A stretch of 64,000 nt of DNA from Saprospiraceae bacterium. Its GTDB lineage: Bacteria; Bacteroidota; Bacteroidia; Chitinophagales; Saprospiraceae. Under the pieces are notes generated by a model that saw only the letters and a list, made by a program, of their open reading frames with translations, ran no database searches and had not been told where the DNA came from. The translations under genes were made by a program, and so were the position numbers. The stretch is taken from positions 61,532 to 125,531 of the forward strand of contig JAHDHL010000012.1 of the NCBI GenBank assembly GCA_020631355.1. Direction: 5' to 3'. Below are positions 1 to 7,859 of this stretch, one piece after another (position 1 is the first letter of the stretch; each line of letters opens with the position of its first letter).

Positions 1-760
1 TTTCATTCAACGGACTGCCGGAAAGCAGTATAGCGCGGGTGTCTTCTTTGGTATCAACAGAAAATTCTGTGCCATCATTCTCGAACCAGACCAAATCCTT
101 GGTTTTCGCCTTTGATTTGTTGTTAATCGTTAATTCCCCATCGAGGATATAAAGAAATGCATTGTATTCCTCAGGTATGGGGATATCCATCTTCGCGCCT
201 TTCTTGAGATTCAACCTAAGGATAAGTAATGGAGAATAGGTGTCGATTACAGCATTAATTCCCTTGAATTCTCCTGCAACGACACCTATTTCTGCCAATT
301 GGTCTTCTGTGGTCAATTTGGGTGTGTCATTTGAACTTAATGGTTGGTACTGAGGTGTATCCATCTTGTTTTTTGCTGGAGCATTGACCCAAAACTGGAT
401 AATTTCAAAATGCCCTCCTTGTTCAGCCAACTTTTTGGTGGGGCGTTCACTGTGTATGATACCTTTTCCGCTATTCATCCATTGTGTTCCTCCTTGGCCC
501 ACAATACTATTGTTACCTTCCGAATCCCTGTGTTGTAACTCTCCATTAAAGATAAGTGTCACCGGAGAGAATCCCCTGTGAGGATGTGGTCCAACACCTA
601 CATTCTGTTGCAATTCTCCTCCCTTGAGTTGGTCATCCCAATGGTGGACCAATAAGAAAGGATCTATCTGGTCCATTCCTCTTTGGGGGAGGGGTTGATC
701 CAGTATGATGCCGCCCATATCCACTTTTTGGGAGGCCACGATTTTTTTGACAGTTCTCAT
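1..760 (-). CDS. Pirin family protein, 3' end outside window
   Basis: The frame opens with ATG at 760 and runs to the window edge without a stop, so about 253 residues are visible and the C-terminus is missing. It is a pirin: a two-cupin protein whose N-terminal cupin holds one metal. The family motifs are visible, HPHRGF near residue 57 and GKGIIHSERP near residue 100, which supply the metal-binding histidines. Pirins are linked to redox sensing, and some have quercetinase activity; the substrate here cannot be told. The gene lies 75 bp downstream of a MarR gene on the same strand and has the same 14-bp candidate operator in front of it, so MarR control is likely. Family assignment is firm; function is not. 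Confidence 0.9.
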   Translation of the reverse strand, partial: MRTVKKIVASQKVDMGGIILDQPLPQRGMDQIDPFLLVHHWDDQLKGGELQQNVGVGPHPHRGFSPVTLIFNGELQHRDSEGNNSIVGQGGTQWMNSGKGIIHSERPTKKLAEQGGHFEIIQFWVNAPAKNKMDTPQYQPLSSNDTPKLTTEDQLAEIGVVAGEFKGINAVIDTYSPLLILRLNLKKGAKMDIPIPEEYNAFLYILDGELTINNKSKAKTKDLVWFENDGTEFSVDTKEDTRAILLSGSPLNE

Positions 761-788
761 GTTTCTTCTTTCTGTTCCTGACAAATTA

Positions 789-802
789 TGTTGTAAACAA
801 AT
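789..802 (-). promoter_or_regulatory. Candidate MarR operator upstream of pirin
   Basis: The 14-mer TGTTGTAAACAAAT (plus strand) holds the inverted repeat TTGT-AA-ACAA. It lies 29-42 bp before the pirin ATG. The identical 14-mer lies 23-36 bp before the marR start at 1308-1321. Short TTG/CAA palindromes are common MarR sites. The role is inferred from identity and position. Confidence 0.55.
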
Positions 803-835
803 GTTGTGATAAAAAAATTGGATTGGACTGTCTTG

Positions 836-1285
836 TCAATCTTCTCTCAATTTTTTAAGGTTCTCTACCATCTGTATCCTATCCTTTTCGGATATTTTCT
901 CATGGAAGAACCCATCCAATTCATCTTCGATTTTAGGCAGGACATCCTCGATGAGTTCCAGCCCCTCTTTGGTGATGATAACATCCATTCTTCTTCTATT
1001 ATTCGGGTTGACATTCCTGTCAATCAGTCCCTTATCCTTGAGTCTATCCAGTAAACGGGTAATATCACATTTCGAGAAAAGGATTCTACTTTTCACATCA
1101 CCTACGGATAATGGTTCAGGATTGGAGCCTTGTAGAATTCTCAGTATATTAAATTGTACATGAGTGATTCCAACAGTGGCCAAAACCTTTGAAATCTTAT
1201 TATCCAACCAATTTCCTGTATGGAGAATTTCCACTACCATAAGCATATAATCCCTGTATTGTGATGCTGTTTCTACCGAATCCAT
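836..1285 (-). CDS. MarR family transcriptional regulator
   Basis: 149 residues, the usual length for MarR. It is a winged-helix dimer: the DNA-binding part covers roughly residues 40-105, with a recognition segment near SKCDITRLLDRLKDKGLI and a basic wing at RNVNPNNRRRMDV, followed by C-terminal helices. MarR proteins usually repress a neighbouring gene and themselves and release DNA on binding small ligands or on oxidation. Pirin follows on the same strand 75 bp downstream. A Bacteroidota promoter at 1317-1347 overlaps the candidate operator at 1308-1321, which fits autorepression. The ligand is unknown. Confidence 0.92.
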   Translation of the reverse strand: MDSVETASQYRDYMLMVVEILHTGNWLDNKISKVLATVGITHVQFNILRILQGSNPEPLSVGDVKSRILFSKCDITRLLDRLKDKGLIDRNVNPNNRRRMDVIITKEGLELIEDVLPKIEDELDGFFHEKISEKDRIQMVENLKKLRED

Positions 1286-1307
1286 CTGTATCTGTAATGA
1301 CGAATGT

Positions 1308-1321
1308 TGTTGTAAACAAAT
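1308..1321 (-). promoter_or_regulatory. Candidate MarR operator over the marR promoter
   Basis: Second copy of TGTTGTAAACAAAT, identical to 789-802. It overlaps the -7 box (1317-1324) and the expected transcription start of marR, so occupation would block transcription. Confidence 0.55.
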
Positions 1322-1347
1322 ATACGGGCTTTCTGAATGTTAGGCAA
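1317..1347 (-). promoter_or_regulatory. Bacteroidota-type promoter of marR
   Basis: On the minus strand TTG (1345-1347) is followed after 20 nt by TATATTTG (1317-1324), an exact match to TTG-N19-21-TAnnTTTG. It lies just upstream of the marR start at 1285. Confidence 0.7.
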
Positions 1348-1380
1348 GGATATGACCCAAAAAGTCATTTTGATTTGGGA

Positions 1381-1413
1381 TAAAAAAAATAGCCTACTTG
1401 CTAAAGGTAGGCC
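1381..1413 (-). terminator. Intrinsic terminator after the TPR/PD40 gene
   Basis: Hairpin GCCTAC (1392-1397) / GTAGGC (1407-1412). On the minus strand it is followed by a run of eight T (1382-1389). It lies 42 bp past the stop of the 1454-2989 gene. Confidence 0.8.
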
Positions 1414-1453
1414 ATTCGAAATAATTCAAAATCTATTGTTGCTATGTCTTTAT

Positions 1454-2989
1454 TCAAATCTTTTTGATGAGTGTGGCTTCCAATTGTAGGAAGTTATTCT
1501 CCTGTTCGGATGGGGTAATGGTTGCCGTATATGGAATATATCCATCCTTTGAAATGATGATTTCATAAGTGGAATTATTATCCAAGGACATTTCGAAACG
1601 ATCTGAGGACAAATCCCATTCCTTGGTTTCATCCTTGCGTTTTACGGGTATGGCTTGGATTGAAGTGTCCGAAATGCCATTCACACCTGCAACATCCAAA
1701 ACACGGACGGATAATATCATATCGTCTTCCTTGAAACGGAACATGAAAATATCATCGTCCCCTCCATCCCTTGAAGAAGTAAATAATCCGTACTTCCCAT
1801 TTTGATGCAAGCAAAAACTGATATCATCCTGCGAACTATTGATGGGTTGTCCAAGATTGGTAGGGGTACTCCAGTTACCATATTCATCCATTTCGGAAAA
1901 GAATATGTCAAAGCCACCATAACCTATATGTCCCTTGGAACAGAAGAACAAGCGTCCATCATGACTGAATGATGGGAAACCCTCATGACCACTGGTATTG
2001 ATGGAGGGGCCCATATTTTCGGGTCTGGACCATTCACCATTCGCTAGCCTTGTACTCATATAGAGATCTAGTCCGCCTTCTCCCTTAGAACGGTTGGATA
2101 CGAAGAACAACATCTTTCCATCCGGAGAAATCGCAGGATGCATATAATTGATATTGGGATTACAGAAGTTCAGTTTTTTGACTTCTTTCCATTTCCCATT
2201 TTCTCTTTTGGCACAATATAGCTGCAGGGCAATTTCACCCTTTCTGTTTTCTATGTGGTCGTTTTGTGAGAAAACCATCACCTTACCATCCTCTGTGAAT
2301 GAGGCAGGCCCTGTGTTTTTGTTCAGCTGATTGATTTTCTTGGGTAGCATTTCAGGGTTGCTGTATTCCATTCTACCACTTCTGGGAGCAAAGTACAAAC
2401 TCAGGAAATCCCGGCCTGTGGTCCCGTTGTGTTCCTTGAACAATGAAGCACCACGCTTTCTATCGGATACGAATACAATTCCATCATCCAGGAATACCGC
2501 ACCATGGTCATCCGCGTTGGAATTATGATTGAAAGGAAGTAATTCTACCTGCGCATAATAGGACTTGATATCCTTGATGGCTTCAATATTCTTCAAGGTT
2601 TGTCTTGCATCCTCATCATCAGGTTGTAATTCCAGATAGGTCTTGAGTTGGTTTTTGGCCAAATCATATTCTCCATTACTCATGAGTACCTCACTATAAT
2701 GCAAATAGGCCTTATCCCTTACTTTCCTACTTTTTTCGAATAATTCTTGGTAGGCTGTTTGCGCTTCGGCGGTCTTGTTGGTAAGCCTGTAACAATTAGC
2801 CAGCTTATATCTCCAGGAGGAACTGTTCTTTTGGTTCAATGCGGTTTGGTAGAGAGGTATGGCTACTGCATACTGCCCTAACTGATAGTATTTATCAGCT
2901 TTTTTTGCTACTTTCTCATAGGACTGTCCCCAAGCGGCGACAAAGAAAATACATAACCATATGGTAGTTTGAATTGCCTTGAAACTCAT
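1454..2989 (-). CDS. TPR/PD40 beta-propeller exported protein
   Basis: 511 residues from the ATG at 2989, which gives a clean signal peptide (MSFKAIQTTIWLCIFFVAAWGQ); the frame has another ATG ten codons upstream. After the signal come TPR-like repeats (about residues 25-145), then WD40-like PD40 repeats (about 160-420) with the usual SPDGKMLFFVSNR and GFPSFSHDGRLFF blocks, then a short carboxypeptidase-regulatory-like beta domain. This is the front part of the TPR-PD40-CRD-OmpA proteins of Bacteroidota, a group that includes the T9SS component PorE, but the peptidoglycan-binding OmpA domain is missing. It is probably periplasmic; function unassigned. It has its own terminator. Confidence 0.82.
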   Translation of the reverse strand: MSFKAIQTTIWLCIFFVAAWGQSYEKVAKKADKYYQLGQYAVAIPLYQTALNQKNSSSWRYKLANCYRLTNKTAEAQTAYQELFEKSRKVRDKAYLHYSEVLMSNGEYDLAKNQLKTYLELQPDDEDARQTLKNIEAIKDIKSYYAQVELLPFNHNSNADDHGAVFLDDGIVFVSDRKRGASLFKEHNGTTGRDFLSLYFAPRSGRMEYSNPEMLPKKINQLNKNTGPASFTEDGKVMVFSQNDHIENRKGEIALQLYCAKRENGKWKEVKKLNFCNPNINYMHPAISPDGKMLFFVSNRSKGEGGLDLYMSTRLANGEWSRPENMGPSINTSGHEGFPSFSHDGRLFFCSKGHIGYGGFDIFFSEMDEYGNWSTPTNLGQPINSSQDDISFCLHQNGKYGLFTSSRDGGDDDIFMFRFKEDDMILSVRVLDVAGVNGISDTSIQAIPVKRKDETKEWDLSSDRFEMSLDNNSTYEIIISKDGYIPYTATITPSEQENNFLQLEATLIKKI

Positions 2990-3116
2990 ATGTAAGTATG
3001 TTTGACGTTTATCTAGCAAATACCATGCGGGAAAATCTTAAAATTTGTTAAGTGCTTAATTTTCATATCAATAAAAATATTGATGCGAAAAAAATAGGCT
3101 TTAAAGAACATAATCC

Positions 3117-3149
3117 TTGGTATGATTGTTCTGAAATAGTGTACTTTTG
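3117..3149 (+). promoter_or_regulatory. Promoter of the NifU-like gene
   Basis: TTG at 3117-3119, 22 nt spacer, then TACTTTTG at 3142-3149, 20 bp before the start codon. The -7 box is an exact match; the spacer is one or two bases long. Confidence 0.6.
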
Positions 3150-3168
3150 CACTTCTAAAATTTGAATC

Positions 3169-3780
3169 ATGGAAAAGCAGATTGTAAAGAACCCTGTAAT
3201 GATTTATACAGAGCAGACTCCAAATCCGGAAACGCTCAAATTCGTAACGAATCGAATGTTGTATAAGGGAACAGCTGATTTCAAGGAGTCGGAGTTGGCC
3301 AATGAATGGTCTCCATTTGCGAGTTCATTATTTACCCAACCGTATGTAAAGGGTGTTTATTTTTGCAATAATTATGTGACAGTCACCAAGGAGTTCAATT
3401 TCGCATGGGAAGATATCATGCTAAGATTGAAAGAGGACATCAAGAAGTATATCGAAAGTGAGGGAGAGGTTGTCACAGATGGATTTGCTGAGGCGATTGA
3501 GAAATTGGAGGAAGAAAAGAGTGATATCCAATATTCGGAAGAAGAAAAGGAAATTGTCAGAAGAATCAAGGAATTGATAGATACATATGTCAAGCCTGCT
3601 GTTGAGATGGATGGGGGGAATATTGAATTCAAACAATTCGTGAGAGGTGTCGTAACAGTTGAACTACAAGGTGCTTGTAGCGGATGCCCATCATCTACCC
3701 AAACCCTGAAGGGAGGAATAGAGGGAATGATGAAACGTATGATACCGGAGGTGAAGGAAGTTATCGCTGAAATGGGATAA
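3169..3780 (+). CDS. NifU-like Fe-S scaffold/carrier (Nfu type)
   Basis: 203 residues with two domains: an N-terminal Nfu_N domain (about residues 10-95, beginning IYTEQTPNPETLKFV) and a C-terminal NifU domain (about 120-203) with CSGC at Cys170 and Cys173. A dimer of this type holds a 4Fe-4S cluster between the two CxxC motifs and passes it to target enzymes. The architecture matches mitochondrial NFU1 and many Bacteroidota proteins. It is a single-gene unit with its own promoter and terminator. An A-type carrier lies at 35822-36163 but is not linked. Confidence 0.94.
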   Translation: MEKQIVKNPVMIYTEQTPNPETLKFVTNRMLYKGTADFKESELANEWSPFASSLFTQPYVKGVYFCNNYVTVTKEFNFAWEDIMLRLKEDIKKYIESEGEVVTDGFAEAIEKLEEEKSDIQYSEEEKEIVRRIKELIDTYVKPAVEMDGGNIEFKQFVRGVVTVELQGACSGCPSSTQTLKGGIEGMMKRMIPEVKEVIAEMG

Positions 3781-3800
3781 AATCATCATCATAATGATAT

Positions 3801-3840
3801 AAAAAGGCCTAGTGGGTAGTTCCACTAGGCTTTTGTTTTT
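3801..3840 (+). terminator. Intrinsic terminator after the NifU-like gene
   Basis: Nine-bp stem GCCTAGTGG (3807-3815) / CCACTAGGC (3822-3830), flanked by A upstream and TTTTGTTTTTT downstream. Confidence 0.9.
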
Positions 3841-3865
3841 TACCTTTAGAAACAAACTATGACAA

Positions 3866-4804
3866 ATGTCCGATTCGAAGCTTGATAAATGGTACATCAT
3901 TCTGAATCCCGTTGCGGGAGGAGGTAAGGCAACAAGGCTTTGGCCGAAAATGAAAGTCCTGTTTGAGGAACATGGTTTCGATATCATTTGGGAAGAAACC
4001 AAGGGCAAGAGGCATGCAACGGAGTTGGCGGAAAAGGCGGTACTGGCTGGATACAAGAACATTATTGCGATAGGAGGTGATGGTACCAACAACGAGGCGG
4101 TCAATGGTATTTTCGGACAGGATAAGGTCAGTACCAAGGATATATGCTATACACTCATTCCGATAGGAACAGGGAATGATTGGATAAAAACACATCAGAT
4201 TCCAAAGGATTACAAGAAGTGGATTCCACTGATAAAGCGGAAGAAGATATTCAAGCAGGATTTGGGCTGGGTGAAGTATTGGCATGAGGGGCAGGAATTG
4301 GAACGTTACTTCGTGAATGTTGCCGGAATGGCCTATGATGGCTATATCGGTAAGATTTCCAATGAAAGAAAAGGCGCTGTGGTTAGTAAGTTCGTATACC
4401 TTTCCCTTGTGATTTCTCAATTATTCAAGTATAGGAACAAGAGAGCGGCAGTCATTTATAATAATGAAGAATTCGAGGCTGAATTCTACACAGTGAATGT
4501 AGGGATTTGTAAATATTCCGGAGGAGGAATGCAATTGGTGCCCCATGCGATTCCGAATGATGGCCTATTGGCGTTGACCTATGATAAGGGCTTATCCAAA
4601 TTGGGTGTGATTGGTGTTACACCTAGACTATTCTTGGGAAACATAGATAGCCATCCAATGGCAGTTACAAAACAGGTTAGGATGGTTAGGGTAGAAGCAA
4701 GGGAAGAAGCTCCGACTTATCTAGAAGTGGATGGTGAGTTCATAGGCCAGACACCCTGTGAATTCCATATCATGGACCAGGTACTGAATGTTATAGTCCC
4801 TTAG
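3866..4804 (+). CDS. Diacylglycerol/lipid kinase family protein (YegS/LCB5-like)
   Basis: 312 residues, a usual length. The catalytic-domain signatures are present: the nucleotide-binding loop NPVAGGG (residues 14-20) and GGDGTNNE (about 70-77). The C-terminal beta domain ends with YLEVDGEFIGQTPCEF, typical of the family. Members phosphorylate diacylglycerol or related lipids at the membrane with ATP. The exact lipid cannot be inferred. It follows the Nfu terminator by 25 bp and its 3' end nearly touches the convergent lysozyme gene. Confidence 0.9.
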   Translation: MSDSKLDKWYIILNPVAGGGKATRLWPKMKVLFEEHGFDIIWEETKGKRHATELAEKAVLAGYKNIIAIGGDGTNNEAVNGIFGQDKVSTKDICYTLIPIGTGNDWIKTHQIPKDYKKWIPLIKRKKIFKQDLGWVKYWHEGQELERYFVNVAGMAYDGYIGKISNERKGAVVSKFVYLSLVISQLFKYRNKRAAVIYNNEEFEAEFYTVNVGICKYSGGGMQLVPHAIPNDGLLALTYDKGLSKLGVIGVTPRLFLGNIDSHPMAVTKQVRMVRVEAREEAPTYLEVDGEFIGQTPCEFHIMDQVLNVIVP

Positions 4805-4810
4805 AGGGAA

Positions 4811-5557
4811 TTATAATTGGTATGGATTCGTGAAACTGAGGTTGTTAGGGTCAGGAGTAGGGGAGTAGGTAATACTTTTCAATGCCTCCAGGTCACCATG
4901 AAAAACGTTGAAATCGACATCTCCAACAATACCATCTATCCGACCTCTATTCCCATATTGCCAGAATGTCCAGCTTTGGGAGAAAGGCATATCAGGCGTT
5001 TCTGTATTGTAACGGGCAATCCAAACGATGTACTCGTCGAAATTCCCTTTGATGTATTTGTTATACAACTTTTGATTGGTGTAGATGATGGGACGGATAT
5101 CATAGTGGTACTCAACTGCCTTTAGCCAGGTTTGTAAATCGGCAATCAATTCAATCCTATTCTTCTTACCAATCTTTTCAAAATCCAATACGGGAGGCAA
5201 ATCCCCGGGTTTGATTTCAACGGATCCTGTAAAGTTCTCCACCTGAAGCATCGGGTCGACCGAGGGTATGTAAAAGTGATAGGCCCCTTTCATCATTCCT
5301 ACGGATTCCATCTGATTCCAATTGTGGTGGAATAGGCTGTCCTTATATGTTTCCCCCTCTGTTGCCTTGACGAATGCAAAGTCAATATCCTGCATCGCTA
5401 CTTCCGGCCAATCAATTCTTTTCTGATAGTGGGAAACATCAATACCATGCACTTCGAAGTCTTCCAATCTCATTGTTTCTGTGGAACAGGAGTTCCATGA
5501 TACAAAGAAAATGAATAGGCAAAAGACAAAAATGATATGTCTGAAGTGATTCGGCAT
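4811..5557 (-). CDS. GH25 family lysozyme-like exported protein
   Basis: 248 residues from the ATG at 5557, chosen because it directly precedes a hydrophobic export segment (FRHIIFVFCLFIFFVSW) ending in NSC, a weak lipobox; an in-frame ATG lies 18 codons upstream. The GH25 fold is clear: HGIDVSHYQKRIDW near the start, FAFVKATEG, and the catalytic DFE in PVLDFEKIG about residue 125. GH25 enzymes cut the MurNAc-GlcNAc bond of peptidoglycan. It is convergent with the lipid kinase gene, with 6 bp between stops. A role in wall turnover or killing is inference. Confidence 0.88.
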   Translation of the reverse strand: MPNHFRHIIFVFCLFIFFVSWNSCSTETMRLEDFEVHGIDVSHYQKRIDWPEVAMQDIDFAFVKATEGETYKDSLFHHNWNQMESVGMMKGAYHFYIPSVDPMLQVENFTGSVEIKPGDLPPVLDFEKIGKKNRIELIADLQTWLKAVEYHYDIRPIIYTNQKLYNKYIKGNFDEYIVWIARYNTETPDMPFSQSWTFWQYGNRGRIDGIVGDVDFNVFHGDLEALKSITYSPTPDPNNLSFTNPYQL

Positions 5558-5763
5558 GTAATGTTCTACGGTAAATTTCGTGATTTGTTCTGAAGCTATA
5601 TTGCAGGGCACTTAAATTGTGCCAACTTTCTTTCTCTAACGCACAAAATAGTGATAATGTTATTTCGGTTTTACAAGTTTATACAAAATTTTCGAATCAA
5701 TGATATTTATGTAAATGTGTTTTGTCTTGAAAATCTGAATGTTGTTAAATGTTTAATAAAAGA

Positions 5764-5796
5764 AAAGCCTTGTAATCTCTTGGATTACAAGGCTTT
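5764..5796 (-). terminator. Strong hairpin after the phosphoglycerate dehydrogenase gene
   Basis: Perfect 14-bp stem AAAGCCTTGTAATC (5764-5777) / GATTACAAGGCTTT (5783-5796) with a 5-nt loop. Minus-strand transcription continues into a T-rich stretch. It lies just downstream of the stop at 5818. Confidence 0.85.
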
Positions 5797-5817
5797 GTAA
5801 ATGAAATGTTAAATATT

Positions 5818-6780
5818 TTACTTATCGTCTCCAAAAAAGGCAAGGATCTTATCTGCCAGTTCTAAACCGATATTCGATTGAGCTTGTAATGTGGATGCTC
5901 CGATGTGTGGCGTAAGGGAAATCTTTGGATTCTGAAGCATGGCATCGCTCGGTGTTGGCTCACCAACAAACACATCGATTCCTGCTCCTGCAATCTTTCC
6001 GGATTCGATACCGGCCAATAATGCAGCTTCATCAATCACACCACCCCTTGAAGTATTGATGAGTCTCACACCATCTTTCATTTTTGCAATCTCTGGTGTT
6101 CCAAGGATATTACCACCCGGAACGTGAACCGTGATAAAGTCAGCCTTAGCCAACATCTTATCCATTTCGACAGTCCTGATATTGACCGTAAATGCGGATT
6201 CCTGACCCGGAGCTTCCAAGGAAATGGATGCACTTTCAAGATAAGGATCAACTGGTAGGATATTCATACCCAAACCAAGTGCGATACGAGCAACTTCCTG
6301 TCCGATTCTTCCGAATCCAATGATACCGATTGTCTTACCCCTCAATTGCATTCCCTTGGAATAGGATTTTTTCAAACCCTTGAATTCTGTATTGCCCTTA
6401 CTCGGCATTTGCCTGTTGGCATCAAAAAGATATCTCGAAAGAGAAAAGATATGTGCGAATGTCAATTCAGCTACGGACTGTGATGAGGCAGCAGGTGTAT
6501 TGATAACCAATTTTCCTACACTTCTCGCATGTTCGTGGTCGATGTTATCGATTCCCACACCAGCCCTGGCAATAATCTTAAGATTCGGACATGCGTCAAT
6601 CAAATCCTTACGGACCTTGGTAGCACTCCTCACAATAATGACATCATAATCATTCAACTTGGTCATTAATTCATCCTGTGGGATTTTATTGGTATTCACT
6701 TCATATCCTGCTTCTTCCAAAAGCAATTTTCCATCTGGATGGATACCATCATTTGCTAGTATGCGAATCATTTTCTTCAA
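5818..6780 (-). CDS. serA: D-3-phosphoglycerate dehydrogenase-like D-2-hydroxyacid dehydrogenase
   Basis: 320 residues, NAD-dependent. Visible motifs are the Rossmann fingerprint GFGRIGQEVA (about 150-160), the substrate-binding VRSATKV near residue 52, the catalytic Arg in NTSRGGVIDE, and the catalytic His in LTPHIGAST. The enzyme would oxidise 3-phosphoglycerate in the first step of serine synthesis. It is the short form without the ACT regulatory domain. Related hydroxyacid dehydrogenases share these motifs and serC is not adjacent, so the substrate is likely rather than proven. ATG codons at 6780 and 6771 are both possible starts. Single-gene unit with a strong terminator. Confidence 0.88.
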   Translation of the reverse strand: MKKMIRILANDGIHPDGKLLLEEAGYEVNTNKIPQDELMTKLNDYDVIIVRSATKVRKDLIDACPNLKIIARAGVGIDNIDHEHARSVGKLVINTPAASSQSVAELTFAHIFSLSRYLFDANRQMPSKGNTEFKGLKKSYSKGMQLRGKTIGIIGFGRIGQEVARIALGLGMNILPVDPYLESASISLEAPGQESAFTVNIRTVEMDKMLAKADFITVHVPGGNILGTPEIAKMKDGVRLINTSRGGVIDEAALLAGIESGKIAGAGIDVFVGEPTPSDAMLQNPKISLTPHIGASTLQAQSNIGLELADKILAFFGDDK

Positions 6781-6808
6781 ATTTAGATGATAAGGTGTAA
6801 ATTCATGG

Positions 6809-6816
6809 CAAATGTA
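6809..6816 (-). promoter_or_regulatory. -7 box of the serA-like gene
   Basis: Minus-strand TACATTTG fits TAnnTTTG and lies 29 bp before the start codon. No TTG is found at the expected spacing, so this is a partial promoter call. Confidence 0.4.
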
Positions 6817-6943
6817 GTATTACACAACGTATTTTTGATTGAATATCAGTGTAATTTTTTTTATTTAATTACTTGACTAGCAAAGACTTTTCTCTTGAAA
6901 AGCATACTTTCTTCCTTATGTGATAATTGATAAAAAACGGACA

Positions 6944-7375
6944 ATGGGAAAAATCAGGATATTATTCGGAATCACTCTTTTTTCAACAATATTCATTTGT
7001 GGTTGCCAACTATTTTCAAAAGGAAAATGTGTAGGTGAAATAGGCAATGGTATAAGGGTGAATGTGGTCAGTCAGGAAATCAGTGGTGATATGGATTTTC
7101 GCCAAACCATCGTTCTGACTAAGGATGAGAAAGATTTGACGATTATCGCAGACACCAAGACAAGTGCCTTGGAATTTCATAGGGACAGCATTCTTGGTAA
7201 ACCCGGCGAGATGCTATTCATATATGATATATACTTGGGATGGTGCATAGTGGATGTCAATAGCTTCAGTATATACAAGAATTTTACGGATTTACCCAAG
7301 GAACAAGCACTGCTGACCAAACTTCGAATGATGGAATCTCCAGATCTGATATTCGATGGAACATCATGTGAATAA
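6944..7375 (+). CDS. Small predicted lipoprotein, unknown function
   Basis: 143 residues from the ATG at 6944; an in-frame GTG at 6920 would add eight charged residues ahead of the signal and is less likely. The N-terminus MGKIRILFGITLFSTIFICGC is a lipoprotein signal with lipobox ICGC. The mature part has alternating beta-like segments and no motif that I recognise. It is divergent from the serA-like gene and shares a terminator hairpin with the convergent small ORF at 7420-7572. Confidence 0.7.
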   Translation: MGKIRILFGITLFSTIFICGCQLFSKGKCVGEIGNGIRVNVVSQEISGDMDFRQTIVLTKDEKDLTIIADTKTSALEFHRDSILGKPGEMLFIYDIYLGWCIVDVNSFSIYKNFTDLPKEQALLTKLRMMESPDLIFDGTSCE

Positions 7376-7381
7376 AAGCAT

Positions 7382-7415
7382 AAACCCCGATTTTCAATAC
7401 TGAAAATCGGGGTTT
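7382..7415. terminator. Bidirectional terminator hairpin
   Basis: Perfect 15-bp stem AAACCCCGATTTTCA (7382-7396) / TGAAAATCGGGGTTT (7401-7415) with loop ATAC. It sits between two convergent reading frames, ending at 7375 (+) and 7420 (-). Confidence 0.88.
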
Positions 7416-7419
7416 TCGT

Positions 7420-7572
7420 TTAAAGCACTCCAAGTAAGGCCTTTTCCTCTGCAAGGATGGTAGCTGTTGTATGGATTGCCTGATGTTTCTGGAATTTTCG
7501 AGCTTCATGATTGAGGATTTCCTCACTCTCAATCGGGCTACTTTTCCAGTTCTTGAACCAATTGAACTTCAT
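7420..7572 (-). CDS. Putative 50-residue protein
   Basis: ATG at 7572 to TAA at 7420, 50 codons. The translation begins MKFNWFKNWKSSPIESEE, continues with a basic amphipathic-looking stretch (HEARKFQKHQ) and ends AEEKALLGVL. There is no hydrophobic signal. Support comes from context: the stop is only a few bases from a strong symmetrical hairpin, placed as its terminator. No family is recognised and no clear promoter box was seen upstream. Confidence 0.45.
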   Translation of the reverse strand: MKFNWFKNWKSSPIESEEILNHEARKFQKHQAIHTTATILAEEKALLGVL

Positions 7573-7800
7573 AGTAAATTATCTTTAGGTGTTATTGAAT
7601 ATTCTACTCTTATAACATCCCATCCTAGGCTAAAGTTCCTCTGGAATTAATTGTGAATCAGTGATTTGGATAGGATTTTGAAGAAGCTCGTAACTAATGG
7701 TTTTTCTATTGCGAGAGATGTCATCAGGCATAATAAAATAGGTATTTGTAATAAAATGGAGATGAATATTTTTTTGTTAAAGTTGGGTATGTTCCAATAA

Positions 7801-7825
7801 AAAACGCTCCCAGTGGGAGCGTTTT
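7801..7825 (-). terminator. Intrinsic terminator after yebC
   Basis: Perfect 11-bp stem AAAACGCTCCC (7801-7811) / GGGAGCGTTTT (7815-7825) with a 3-nt loop, 35 bp past the yebC stop. Confidence 0.88.
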
Positions 7826-7859
7826 TTATTCTTATATTGATGTGAATGATATTGTCAAC

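Noticed and set aside
366..581. Plus-strand frames of 64 and 71 residues
   Set aside because: They lie antisense within the pirin gene and have no own signals.
7284..7532. Minus-strand frame of 82 residues
   Set aside because: It runs through the terminator hairpin and into the lipoprotein gene; the 50-codon frame at 7420-7572 fits the signals better.
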